From positions 62,001-126,000 of the forward strand of contig JAFMHK010000001.1 of assembly GCA_017854585.1 (NCBI GenBank): a DNA stretch of 64,000 bases, in the 5' to 3' direction. Both the position numbers and the translations under genes were made by a program. The notes beneath the pieces are model-generated. The model saw only the letters and a list, made by a program, of their open reading frames with translations. It had not been told where the DNA came from and did no database searches. Source of the stretch: Paracoccaceae bacterium. Lineage in GTDB: Bacteria > Pseudomonadota > Alphaproteobacteria > Rhodobacterales > Rhodobacteraceae. Positions 1-8,779 of this stretch are shown one piece after another (position 1 is the first letter of the stretch; every line of letters starts with the position of its first letter).

Positions 1-3000
1 GCATAAGACAGCTGCATCTTTTCGCCATCCTTGAGGAACCGGGCGGCATCCGCAACGATCTGGGCATCCAGCGTGTCTGGCACCACGTTGCGCGGTTTGT
101 TCCGGTCATAAACGATCCGGTCGGCGCCATCGACGGTGATCAGCAACGGGTTCAGGTCCAGATCATCCAGATGCGCCGACCCACGGCTGACCTGCGTCAG
201 CAGATCGGCACGGCCGATGACCTCATCGAGGGACCGCGCGCCGATGCTGGCAAGCAGTTCCCGCACTTCTTGCGCATAGAAGGTGATGAGGTTGACCACC
301 TTGTCGGCATTGCCCGTGAACTTGGCGCGCAAAGCGTCGTCTTGGGTGCAGACGCCAACGGGGCAAGTGTTCGACTGGCACTGCCGCACCATGATGCAGC
401 CCATGGAAATCAGGGCCGCAGTGCCGATCCCGTATTCTTCGGCCCCCATCATCGCGGCCATCACGATATCGCGGCCTGTGCGCAGGCCGCCATCGGTGCG
501 CAACGTCACCCGGTCGCGCAGCTTGTTCATGGCCAGCACCTGATGCGCCTCGGTCAGGCCCATTTCCCATGGCAGGCCCGCATACTTGATGCTGGTCGCG
601 GGCGATGCGCCCGTGCCGCCGTTGTGGCCGGAAATCAGGATGATGTCGGCCTTGGCTTTGGCGACACCTGCCGCAATGGTGCCCACGCCGCTGGAGGCGA
701 CAAGTTTCACCGTCACCTTGGCGCGCGGATTGATCTGTTTCAGGTCGTAGATCAGCTGCGCCAGATCCTCGATCGAATAGATGTCATGGTGCGGTGGCGG
801 GCTGATCAGCATCACACCCGGCGTCGAATGGCGCAGCCGCGCGATCAGTTCGGTCACCTTGATGCCGGGCAACTGCCCGCCCTCACCGGGCTTGGCACCT
901 TGGGCGACCTTGATCTCAAGCTCTTCGCAATGGTTCAGGTATTCGGCCGTTACGCCGAACCGGCCCGATGCCACCTGCTTGATCTTGGCGCTTGGGTTGT
1001 CGCCGTTGGGTTCGGGCACGAAATGCGCCGGGTCTTCGCCGCCCTCGCCCGAATCCGACTTGGCGCCGATCCGGTTCATCGCCACGTTCAGTGTCTTGTG
1101 CGCCTCGGGCGACAGCGCGCCCAGCGACATGCCCGGCGTGACGAACCGTTTGCGGATCGAGGTGATGCTTTCGACCTCTTCGATGGGCACCGGATTACCC
1201 AAGGGCTTGATGTCCAGCAGATCGCGCAGATGGATCGGCGGGTTGGATTTCATCTTGGCCGAATACTGCTTCCACAGCTCATAGGATGCGCGATTGCATG
1301 CTTCTTGCAGCATATGCATCGACTGCGCTTCCCATGCGTGTTTTTCGCCCGAACGGCGCGCCTTGTAGAAACCACCGATGGGCAACACATCGCGCCCCCC
1401 AAGCCAGCCACGCTGATGCACGTCTTCCACCTTGCGCTGCAGGCCCGATACGCCGATGCCGGAAATGCGGCTGACCATGCCGGGGAAATACTCGGCGACC
1501 ATGGCGCGGCTCAGGCCCACGGCCTCGAAGTTCAAACCGCCCCGATAGCTGGAGATCACGGAGATACCCATCTTGGCCATGATCTTGAGCAGGCCCTGAT
1601 CAATCGCGTTGCGATAGCGCGCGATGGCTTCTGTCAGAGTGCCTTCGATCAGCCCGCGATCAATCCGGTCGGCGATGCTGTCTTGCGCCAGATAGGCGTT
1701 CACCGTGGTTGCGCCGCAGCCCACCAGAACCGCGAAGTAATGCGGGTCGATGCATTCCGCCGACCGCACATTCAAGCTGCAGAACGTCCGCAAACCCTTG
1801 CGGGTCAGCCAGCTGTGTACGGCGGACGTAGCAAGGATCATGGGCATCGGCACCTTGCCCTCCTCTTGAAACCGGTCGGTCAGAACGATGTGTCCCGCAC
1901 CGGACCGCACGGCATCCTCTGCCTCTGCCCGGATCCGTTCCAACCCCTGCCGCAAAGCGCCCGGCGTCCCACCGGCGGGAAACGTGCAATCGATCGTCAC
2001 GACGGAATCACCGAAGTATCTGAGCATCGTGTCGAACTGCGCATTACCCACAAAGGGCGAATCCAGCACGAGGATTTCCGTCTGCGACGAATCCTCGTCC
2101 AGCACGTTCTTGAGGTTGCCGAACCGGGTCTTCAGGCTCATCACGCGATATTCGCGCAGGCTGTCGATTGGCGGGTTGGTCACCTGACTGAAATTCTGGC
2201 GGAAGAAGTGGCTGAGTGGGCGGTATTGCGTCGACAGAACGGCGCTGGGCGTATCATCCCCCATCGAGGCCAGCGATTCCTTCCCATCATCCGCCATCGG
2301 GTGCAGAATCTGCTCCAGTTCTTCGATGCTGTATCCCGCAGCGATCTGTCGCTTGCGCAGGTCGGCACCGCCAAAGATCGCGGTTTCGGTGACGCCGCTG
2401 GTTTCAACCTCCAGATCGGTGATCTTGCCAACCCATTCCCCGAAGGGGCGGGCGGCGGCCAGTGCGTCCTTGATTTCGGTATCGTGGAACAACTGCTGAT
2501 CTTGCATGTCCACGGCAATCAACTGCCCCGGACCCAAGGCACCCTTTTCCACCACCGTCGCCTCGTCGATCGGGACCATCCCGGCCTCGGATCCGGCGAT
2601 CAACAGACCATCGCCCGTTACGACATACCGCATCGGGCGCAGGCCGTTCCGGTCCAGTCCGGCACAGACCCAGCGCCCATCGGTCATGGCCAAGGCTGCG
2701 GGGCCGTCCCACGGCTCCATCACCGAGTTGCAATAGGAATACATGTCCTGCCACGCCTGCGGCAGTTCGGTCGCCGTCTGGGACCACGCTTCGGGCACCA
2801 GCATGGTCTTCGCCATTGGCGCGTTCCGTCCGGCACGGACCAGCACCTCGAATACCGCGTCCAGCGCCGCCGAATCCGATGACCCGCCGGGGATGATCGG
2901 TTTGATATCTTCGGCCAATTCACCAAAGAAATTCGACGCCATGCGAATTTCGTGGGACTTCATCCAATTGGTGTTGCCCTTGAGGGTGTTGATCTCTCCG

Positions 3001-3794
3001 TTGTGGGCCAACATGCGGAACGGTTGCGCCAGCCACCACTGCGGGAACGTATTGGTCGAATACCGCTGGTGATAGATCGCGAAGGCGCTTTCGAACCGCT
3101 TGTCCTTCAGGTCGGGATAAAACTCGGCCACGTCCTGCGCCAGCATCATGCCCTTGTAGATCATGCTGCGGCACGACAACGAACAGATATACAGCCCCGC
3201 GATGCCTGCAGCACCGGCGGCTTTTTCGATCCGGCGACGGATCACATACAATTCACGCTCGAACGTCTCTTCATCGACGTTCTTGCTGTTCGAGATGATG
3301 ATCTGCTCGATCTCGGGGCGGGTGGCGTTGGCTTTCTCGCCCAGCACCGAAATATCGACCGGAACGTGCCTCCAGCCATAGATGTAATAACCCATCCGCA
3401 GCACTTCGGATTCCACGATGGTCCGGCAGGCCTCTTGTGCACCGAAATCGTTGCGCGGCAGAAACACCTGCCCCACGGCCATCAGGCGGTTCATATCGGG
3501 TTCATGCCCGGTGCGGCGCACCTGATCATAAAAGAATTGGACAGGGATCTGCACGTGAATGCCCGCGCCGTCGCCTGTCTTGCCATCCGCATCGACCGCA
3601 CCCCGGTGCCAGACCGCCTTGAGCGCGTTGATGCCGTTTTCCACGACCTTGCGACTGGCCTTGCCATCGATCGAGACAACCAGCCCCACGCCGCAGGAGG
3701 AATGTTCTTCCGCCTCGGAATACAGGCCGTTTTCAGCCAGCCATTCGCGCTTGGCCTGTTCGGCCACTGCCCAATCTGCATCATATTTGGTCAT
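1..3794 (-). CDS. gltB: glutamate synthase (NADPH) large subunit, 3' end cut by window edge
   Basis: The large (alpha) subunit of GOGAT makes glutamate from glutamine and 2-oxoglutarate together with GltD. About 1264 codons are present of a protein usually near 1500 residues; the C-terminal part (GXGXG beta-helix region) lies beyond position 1. A short propeptide precedes Cys34 in the motif HSSCGVGL, the expected N-terminal nucleophile of the class II glutaminase domain after processing. The 3Fe-4S cysteines are visible as C1133-x5-C1139-x4-C1144 followed by PVGVC. FMN-domain motifs such as SGHNGGTGASP lie just upstream of that cluster. The ATG start at 3794 follows AAGGAGAAG. It is the last visible gene of a minus-strand run gltD, two exported proteins, gltB. 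The 37-base gap to its upstream neighbour suggests co-transcription. Identification is secure. Confidence 0.97.
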   Translation of the reverse strand, partial: MTKYDADWAVAEQAKREWLAENGLYSEAEEHSSCGVGLVVSIDGKASRKVVENGINALKAVWHRGAVDADGKTGDGAGIHVQIPVQFFYDQVRRTGHEPDMNRLMAVGQVFLPRNDFGAQEACRTIVESEVLRMGYYIYGWRHVPVDISVLGEKANATRPEIEQIIISNSKNVDEETFERELYVIRRRIEKAAGAAGIAGLYICSLSCRSMIYKGMMLAQDVAEFYPDLKDKRFESAFAIYHQRYSTNTFPQWWLAQPFRMLAHNGEINTLKGNTNWMKSHEIRMASNFFGELAEDIKPIIPGGSSDSAALDAVFEVLVRAGRNAPMAKTMLVPEAWSQTATELPQAWQDMYSYCNSVMEPWDGPAALAMTDGRWVCAGLDRNGLRPMRYVVTGDGLLIAGSEAGMVPIDEATVVEKGALGPGQLIAVDMQDQQLFHDTEIKDALAAARPFGEWVGKITDLEVETSGVTETAIFGGADLRKRQIAAGYSIEELEQILHPMADDGKESLASMGDDTPSAVLSTQYRPLSHFFRQNFSQVTNPPIDSLREYRVMSLKTRFGNLKNVLDEDSSQTEILVLDSPFVGNAQFDTMLRYFGDSVVTIDCTFPAGGTPGALRQGLERIRAEAEDAVRSGAGHIVLTDRFQEEGKVPMPMILATSAVHSWLTRKGLRTFCSLNVRSAECIDPHYFAVLVGCGATTVNAYLAQDSIADRIDRGLIEGTLTEAIARYRNAIDQGLLKIMAKMGISVISSYRGGLNFEAVGLSRAMVAEYFPGMVSRISGIGVSGLQRKVEDVHQRGWLGGRDVLPIGGFYKARRSGEKHAWEAQSMHMLQEACNRASYELWKQYSAKMKSNPPIHLRDLLDIKPLGNPVPIEEVESITSIRKRFVTPGMSLGALSPEAHKTLNVAMNRIGAKSDSGEGGEDPAHFVPEPNGDNPSAKIKQVASGRFGVTAEYLNHCEELEIKVAQGAKPGEGGQLPGIKVTELIARLRHSTPGVMLISPPPHHDIYSIEDLAQLIYDLKQINPRAKVTVKLVASSGVGTIAAGVAKAKADIILISGHNGGTGASPATSIKYAGLPWEMGLTEAHQVLAMNKLRDRVTLRTDGGLRTGRDIVMAAMMGAEEYGIGTAALISMGCIMVRQCQSNTCPVGVCTQDDALRAKFTGNADKVVNLITFYAQEVRELLASIGARSLDEVIGRADLLTQVSRGSAHLDDLDLNPLLITVDGADRIVYDRNKPRNVVPDTLDAQIVADAARFLKDGEKMQLSY

Positions 3795-3831
3795 GGCGTC
3801 TTCTCCTTGTCGGGGCGGGCGCTGGCCCACG

Positions 3832-4389
3832 TTAATTGCTGTCCACAATCGGAAACTGCACGGTGGCATTACCCCGGACCGCAGTGCGGTGACCGCTGGG
3901 GGGATGCAGCAGGTTCCCTTTGAAATCCATGGTAATCTGCAGGTGATCAGGGCCGTCACAGCGGACGTCGGTCAACAAGACCTGCACAGAGTCGAACCCT
4001 TCATATGTCGCGATGGCATCGCCGCCCGCATCAATGGTGCTGAAGAACAGCGCCGGGTAATCTACCCTCCAATCAGCACGTCCACCGGGGATCAGTTCAA
4101 AGATCAGGTGGCCTTCGTAACCCGGCCACGTGTCGCCAAAGAAGAAATCGACGTTGAAGGCGTCGACGGTGTCACAGGTCAGTCCGCTTCCGGTCCAGCC
4201 GTCCACATAGGCATCCATCGCGCCCCAGTTTTGCGTGCCGGCATCTTCGATGATGTAATTGCGGCTACCCGACATCTCATGCGCCATGCCGTCCCAATCA
4301 ACCGCGACAGACCACGGGCCATCGGCCAGCGCGGGCAATGCCAGCGGCAGCGACAGGCAGGCGGCGTAAAGGACAGGCGTGCGCTTCAC
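3832..4389 (-). CDS. uncharacterised exported protein between gltD and gltB
   Basis: I do not recognise the family. The 185-residue product starts with a clear Sec signal peptide (MKRTPVLYAACLSLPLALPA, predicted cleavage after ALA-D). The mature part is acidic and rich in Trp, Asp and Gly, with two cysteines (LTCDTVD and VRCDGPD) that could form a disulfide in the periplasm. No membrane segment follows the signal. The start is GTG at 4389 and overlaps the stop of the upstream gene by four bases (GTGA), which implies translational coupling. Both this gene and its partner sit inside the glutamate synthase operon, so they are expected to be expressed with GOGAT. A link to nitrogen metabolism is inference from position only. 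A phrase YEGFDS resembles YTGFDS in the neighbour, hinting at weak relatedness. Confidence 0.8.
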   Translation of the reverse strand: MKRTPVLYAACLSLPLALPALADGPWSVAVDWDGMAHEMSGSRNYIIEDAGTQNWGAMDAYVDGWTGSGLTCDTVDAFNVDFFFGDTWPGYEGHLIFELIPGGRADWRVDYPALFFSTIDAGGDAIATYEGFDSVQVLLTDVRCDGPDHLQITMDFKGNLLHPPSGHRTAVRGNATVQFPIVDSN

Positions 4390-5141
4390 CCTTGGTTCCT
4401 CCGCAAGGCATCGGGAAGGGCCGACATCATCTCGCCGCAGTCATAGATCGGGGTCATCGACAGAAAGCCCGGTTCGCCCGGTTCCGCGAAATCCATCGGG
4501 GAGTAGTTTGCCTCGAACGTCTCGCCGTCAGGCATGGTCACCGTTTCGACGCCGCCAAAGAACAACCGCCATTCGGGGTGCACGAACTGGTTGCCCTGCG
4601 TCTGACGCGGACCATCGCCCAGATCATACTGATAAGCGAATTCCGTCACCAGAAGGGTGCGGCCATCCACGACCACCTCACCGCCGGTCAAGCTGTCGAA
4701 ACCCGTGTAATTCCGGATATTGGTGAAACCGCCCCCGTTTTCGTGCTGCATCGAAAACACCATCGCATCCGTGCCCGTTTCCAACAGTTCACTGAGGCTG
4801 GCGGGGTCTTCTTCTGGCTCGATCAATTGGCCCTGACTGCCGTCGCGCAGGCCCCAGTTCTGCAACCACCGGAATTCGGCGTCCGTATAGGACAGGTAGA
4901 AGGCGCCTTCGTTGTCCACCGACACCCGCCAGCGCGTCCCGGCGGGATTAGCGGCACAGGTCCAATAATGCGCCACGGTGCAGCTGCGCGATTGCACGGT
5001 AAGATAGGCGGTGCAGCCTTCGGGCACGGTGAACAGACGGTCATCATCTTGCGCCGCCGCAGTTTGTGGCATGGCAAGACCGGCCGCCAGCGTGACGGCG
5101 GCGGTCAAGACGAACATGGGTCTTGTCGATAGATCAGCCAT
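4386..5141 (-). CDS. uncharacterised exported protein downstream of gltD
   Basis: The 251-residue product is not a family I can name. It carries a signal peptide (residues about 8-31, ending AMPQTAAA-Q) and a soluble mature part with four cysteines: three clustered near residues 43-62 (EGC, SRSC, YWTC) and one near the C-terminus (YDCGEM). This fits a disulfide-bonded periplasmic or secreted protein. The ATG at 5141 is preceded by GAAAGGT at suitable distance. Its stop overlaps the GTG start of the next exported protein by four bases. It lies 56 bases after gltD on the same strand, so it is probably read from the gltD promoter. No catalytic motif is evident, and its function is unknown. Confidence 0.8.
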   Translation of the reverse strand: MADLSTRPMFVLTAAVTLAAGLAMPQTAAAQDDDRLFTVPEGCTAYLTVQSRSCTVAHYWTCAANPAGTRWRVSVDNEGAFYLSYTDAEFRWLQNWGLRDGSQGQLIEPEEDPASLSELLETGTDAMVFSMQHENGGGFTNIRNYTGFDSLTGGEVVVDGRTLLVTEFAYQYDLGDGPRQTQGNQFVHPEWRLFFGGVETVTMPDGETFEANYSPMDFAEPGEPGFLSMTPIYDCGEMMSALPDALRRNQG

Positions 5142-5197
5142 TGTGACCTTTCACCTTTATGAACAGTCCGGGTTTCAGACCCGGGCGGCGTCGAGCG

Positions 5198-6631
5198 TTA
5201 CTCGGCAGCGACGCTGGCCGCGCTGCCCAGTTTCTCCAAAATCGCCTCGGCCGCCTCGCGGCCATCGCGGATCGCCCAGACAACCAGACTGGCACCGCGC
5301 ACGATGTCGCCAACGGCATAGACGTTGGGAAGCGCGGTTTCGTGGGTCTGGAAGTTCGCCTTGATGGTGCCCCAGCGGGTCACCTCCAATTCAGGCGTGC
5401 CCCAGAGCGTCGGCAGGTCTTCGGGTTCAAACCCAAGCGCCTTGATCACCAGATCTGCGTCTTCGACGTAATCCGCGCCCTCGATGATTTCCGGGCTTTG
5501 CCGCCCGGTCGCATCGGGCTGTCCCAGCCGCATCCGCGACACCATCACGCCATTGACGGCGTCGCCCTGAAAACCCTTGGGGGCGGAAAGCCATACGAAC
5601 TCGACCCCCTCCTCCTCGGCATTGGCCACCTCGCGCTGGCTACCCGGCATGTTGGCGCGGTCACGGCGATACAGACACTTGACCGAGATTGCGCCCTGCC
5701 GTGTCGCCGTGCGCACGCAATCCATGGCGGTATCGCCACCACCGATCACGACCACGCGCTTGCCTTCGGCGTTCAACTCTCCGGCGTCGAACGCGGGAAC
5801 GTAGTCACCAAAGCTTTTGCGATTGCTGGCGGTCAGATAATCGATCGCACGCACAATCCCATCGGCGCCGACGCCCGGTGCGGGCAGGTCGCGCGATTTG
5901 TAAACGCCCGTCGCAATGACAACGAAATCATGGCTCTCGCGGATGTTGGAGAAGGTCAGATCATTGCCAACGTCGCAATTCAGGACAAAGGTCACCCCGC
6001 CATCTTCCAGCAGCTTGTTGCGCCGCATCACGACGTCTTTTTCCAGCTTGAAGCCGGGGATGCCGTAAATCATCAGGCCCCCCGCGCGGTCATACCGATC
6101 GTAGATGGTGACCTGCAGACCGGCACGACGCAGCATGTCGGCAGCAGCCAATCCGCCGGGACCTGCGCCGATGATACCAACGCTTTCGGGACGTTCGACA
6201 GACGGCGTGATCGGCTTGACCCAGCCCTGATCCCAAGCCGTATCGGTGATGTATTTCTCGACCGAGCCAATGGTCACGGTGCCGTGGCCCGACTGTTCGA
6301 TCACGCAGTTGCCTTCGCAGAGGCGGTCTTGGGGGCAAATGCGGCCACAGATTTCAGGGAATGTGTTGGTGGCTTGCGCCAGTTCGTAGGCTTCCTGCAA
6401 CCTGCCCTCGGCGGTCAGCTTGAGCCAATCTGGGATGTTGTTGTGCAAAGGGCAATGCGACTGGCAATAGGGCACGCCGCATTGGCTGCAGCGGCCTGCC
6501 TGCTCGGCCGCCTTGTCGCGCGCATATTCGCCATAGATCTCGTCGAAATCTTCCTTGCGGAGGTTCGGCGGACGCTTTTCCGGCATCTGCTTTTCGACAG
6601 ACACGAATTTCAACATGGGTTGCTTGGCCAC
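5198..6631 (-). CDS. gltD: glutamate synthase small subunit
   Basis: The beta subunit of NADPH-GOGAT takes electrons from NADPH through FAD and iron-sulfur clusters to the large subunit. The 477-residue length is normal. N-terminal cysteine motifs (CSQCGVPYCQSHCP near residue 48 and CPQDRLCEGNC near residue 99) supply the 4Fe-4S clusters. A first dinucleotide-binding loop GIIGAGPGGLAA binds FAD, and a second, VVIGGGDTAMDC, binds NADPH. The GTG start at 6631 follows GGGAGAAACTCT, a good ribosome-binding site; an ATG at residue 6 is the alternative. It is the first gene of the gltD to gltB run, opposite to the usual gltB-gltD order in enteric bacteria, with two exported proteins inserted before gltB. 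Confidence 0.96.
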   Translation of the reverse strand: MAKQPMLKFVSVEKQMPEKRPPNLRKEDFDEIYGEYARDKAAEQAGRCSQCGVPYCQSHCPLHNNIPDWLKLTAEGRLQEAYELAQATNTFPEICGRICPQDRLCEGNCVIEQSGHGTVTIGSVEKYITDTAWDQGWVKPITPSVERPESVGIIGAGPGGLAAADMLRRAGLQVTIYDRYDRAGGLMIYGIPGFKLEKDVVMRRNKLLEDGGVTFVLNCDVGNDLTFSNIRESHDFVVIATGVYKSRDLPAPGVGADGIVRAIDYLTASNRKSFGDYVPAFDAGELNAEGKRVVVIGGGDTAMDCVRTATRQGAISVKCLYRRDRANMPGSQREVANAEEEGVEFVWLSAPKGFQGDAVNGVMVSRMRLGQPDATGRQSPEIIEGADYVEDADLVIKALGFEPEDLPTLWGTPELEVTRWGTIKANFQTHETALPNVYAVGDIVRGASLVVWAIRDGREAAEAILEKLGSAASVAAE

Positions 6632-6845
6632 AGAGTTTCTCCCATTCTCTCAGGGGCCCCTATACCGCGTCCCTTTCTGGACAAAAAGACAGCAACACTG
6701 TCCTATTTTTACTTTTTTTCGCTTCTTGCGGGCGATTGGAGCAGAAATAACGAAATAAAAGGTCCGGTTCGATACATATATTAACCGTTTCCCTTTCTAA
6801 TCAATATTGTAGAAGCCCGAGAGTGGACCAACCAAAGGGAACGAG
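6632..6845. promoter_or_regulatory. divergent gltD / uppP promoter region
   Basis: This 214-base gap between the divergent gltD and uppP genes must hold both promoters. It is markedly AT-rich from about 6690 to 6815, unlike the coding DNA around it. A small hairpin (GACAG, 5-base loop, CTGTC at 6688-6702) followed by a T-rich stretch is visible. I could not assign confident -35/-10 pairs. The sequence TATATTAACC near 6777-6786 is the best -10-like element for uppP. Confidence 0.4.
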
Positions 6846-7649
6846 ATGAGCCTGTTCTACCTGTTCCTTGTCGCTGTGGTTCAAGGCCTTACGGAATTCT
6901 TGCCCATATCATCTTCGGGACATCTGATTCTTCTGCCGAATCTGGTGGGTGCCGATGATCAGGGGCAAGTTATAGACGTGGCCGTTCATCTGGGCACGCT
7001 GGGCGCCGTAATCCTTTATTTCCGGCGCGACGTCATGATCGCACTCGGTGGATTTGGTCAGCTTGCGCGGGGCAATACCACCGCCATGGGCGCACGTCTG
7101 GCGCTTGGACTGATCATCGGCACCGTTCCGGTGATCTTGTTCGGACTTGTGCTTCACGTGACAGGTCTGGACGATGCGCTGCGGTCTATGGCGGTCATTG
7201 GCTGGGCCATGTTGATATTCGGCATTGTGCTTTATTGGGCCGACCAGAAGGGGCCGCAAATCCACACCGCAACCGGCTGGACGTTGAAACACGCGCTGAT
7301 CATGGGGGTGTGGCAGGCCGTCGCGCTGATCCCCGGCACGTCGCGGTCAGGGATTACCATCACCGCCGGTCGGATGCTGGGGTATGACCGTGAAAGCGCG
7401 GCCCGGCTGTCGATGCTCATGTCGATCCCCACGATCATCGCCTCGGGCGCGCTGTTGGGGGCCGAGGTTGTGCGCGATGCCGATGCCACCCTTGCAAGGG
7501 AAGGCGCTATCGCCGCTGTCATGTCATTCATCGCGGCGCTGTTGGCCCTGACACTGATGATGCGACTTTTGCGGAGCGTCAGCTTTACGCCTTATGTAAT
7601 CTATCGGGTGGTCCTTGGCATCATCTTGCTTGTGATCGCCTATACCTGA
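6846..7649 (+). CDS. uppP: undecaprenyl-diphosphatase
   Basis: UppP (BacA) dephosphorylates undecaprenyl diphosphate at the inner membrane so the lipid carrier can be reused in peptidoglycan and surface-polysaccharide synthesis. The 267-residue protein is strongly hydrophobic, with about eight membrane segments. It shows both family motifs: [13 protein letters not shown] (Glu17, Ser22-24, His26) and PGTSRSGIT (Arg in the catalytic loop). The ATG follows AAAGGGAACGAG. It is divergent from gltD. Its last ten bases overlap the end of the convergent NAD-binding protein gene, leaving no room for a terminator. Confidence 0.96.
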   Translation: MSLFYLFLVAVVQGLTEFLPISSSGHLILLPNLVGADDQGQVIDVAVHLGTLGAVILYFRRDVMIALGGFGQLARGNTTAMGARLALGLIIGTVPVILFGLVLHVTGLDDALRSMAVIGWAMLIFGIVLYWADQKGPQIHTATGWTLKHALIMGVWQAVALIPGTSRSGITITAGRMLGYDRESAARLSMLMSIPTIIASGALLGAEVVRDADATLAREGAIAAVMSFIAALLALTLMMRLLRSVSFTPYVIYRVVLGIILLVIAYT

Positions 7650-8629
7650 TTGCGCAGCTTTGCGGCGCTTTCCTGAATTTCGGCGTATTGGCCGCCGGGC
7701 CGATAGGGCCACAGGTAATCTTCCAGCACCGCCTCCATGGCGGTGGGCGCGATCCCAAGATCGGCAAAGCCCTTGTGTTCACCCGTTACCACGTTGTCAC
7801 GCCGCAGGTTGCGCACCTGATCACGGCTTAGCAGGCCGTTGTGAAACAAGCCCAATGTCGCCGCCTGCAGTGCATCAAAGGCAAAGCCCATGATCGACGC
7901 GACCCAGAAGGGCACATTGATGATCAACCGACGGCGGCGAACGATGTGCAGCATGCGCTGCATCAGCTCGCGAAAGCTGAGCGTTTCGGGCCCACCCAGT
8001 TCATAGATGCCGGGCGCGGCGGAACCGAGTATTCCGCTGACGGCGGCCTGCGCCACGTCATCAACATAGACCGGCTGAAACTTGGTATCGGCGCCGACAA
8101 CCGGCAGGATCGGACCCATCCGGGACATGGCGGCAAAACGATTGAAGAACTGATCCTCCGCCCCGAAGATGACCGAGGGGCGCAAGATGACCGCAGTTGG
8201 AAACGCAGCCAGCACGGCGGCCTCGCCCTCGCCCTTACTTTCGGAATAGAGGCTGTCGCTCTTTTCATCCGCGCCGATGGCCGACACATGGACAAGGCGC
8301 GCGGCGCCTTCCTCGGCTGCAATACGGGCAACCCGTGCGGCACCGTGGTTCTGCACAAGGTTGAACTTGTTCTTCCCGCGTTCCGCCAAGATGCCAACGC
8401 AGTTCACCACGACATCAGCCCCGTGGATCGCGGCGCGCACGGAATCATCATCACGGATGTTGGCGAGAACCGGCTCGACCTGACCGACAACGCCATAGGG
8501 ACGCACGAACAGCGCCTCGTTCGGGCGACGCACCGCGACGCGCACGCGCCATCCCTCTTTGGCCATCCGGCGCGCGATATAGCGACCGACAAAGCCCGAG
8601 CCGCCAAAAATCGTGACGAGTTTTGCCAT
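7640..8629 (-). CDS. complex I NDUFA9-like NAD(P)-binding protein (atypical SDR)
   Basis: This belongs to the extended/atypical short-chain dehydrogenase family related to the mitochondrial complex I subunit NDUFA9, usually annotated as complex I NDUFA9 subunit family protein or NAD-dependent epimerase. The Rossmann loop [15 protein letters not shown] sits at residues about 5-19, followed by VVNCVGIL and the SAIGAD and YSESKGEGE regions. The start was set at ATG 8629, because GGAGGG stands just upstream and the Rossmann fold begins immediately. The frame is open about 37 codons further upstream, but those have no signal. In alphaproteobacteria it is thought to act in respiratory complex I assembly or quinone-related steps; the precise substrate is unknown. 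Length is 329 residues. Confidence 0.88.
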   Translation of the reverse strand: MAKLVTIFGGSGFVGRYIARRMAKEGWRVRVAVRRPNEALFVRPYGVVGQVEPVLANIRDDDSVRAAIHGADVVVNCVGILAERGKNKFNLVQNHGAARVARIAAEEGAARLVHVSAIGADEKSDSLYSESKGEGEAAVLAAFPTAVILRPSVIFGAEDQFFNRFAAMSRMGPILPVVGADTKFQPVYVDDVAQAAVSGILGSAAPGIYELGGPETLSFRELMQRMLHIVRRRRLIINVPFWVASIMGFAFDALQAATLGLFHNGLLSRDQVRNLRRDNVVTGEHKGFADLGIAPTAMEAVLEDYLWPYRPGGQYAEIQESAAKLRNQV

Positions 8630-8779
8630 GAAACTTACCCTCCGGTCGCGGTTGGTGGTTGTGATACGCGTAGCCCTTTCGCCGGACAAGGCGCAAATCG
8701 TCCCAATGGTTTTCATGCTATGGCGAAACTTTGCCGGCATTGCTGGCGTTCATACCTTTGGAGCACTAAAACAGCAGTC

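Noticed and set aside
171-2882. A 900-codon open frame on the plus strand opposite gltB
   Set aside because: It is a GC-rich antisense shadow: no ribosome-binding site, no recognisable motifs, low-complexity His/Arg-rich composition, while the minus strand encodes an intact GltB with all its cysteine motifs.
5159-6784. A 541-codon open frame on the plus strand opposite gltD
   Set aside because: The antisense frame mirrors gltD codon structure and has no known motif; gltD on the other strand is complete.
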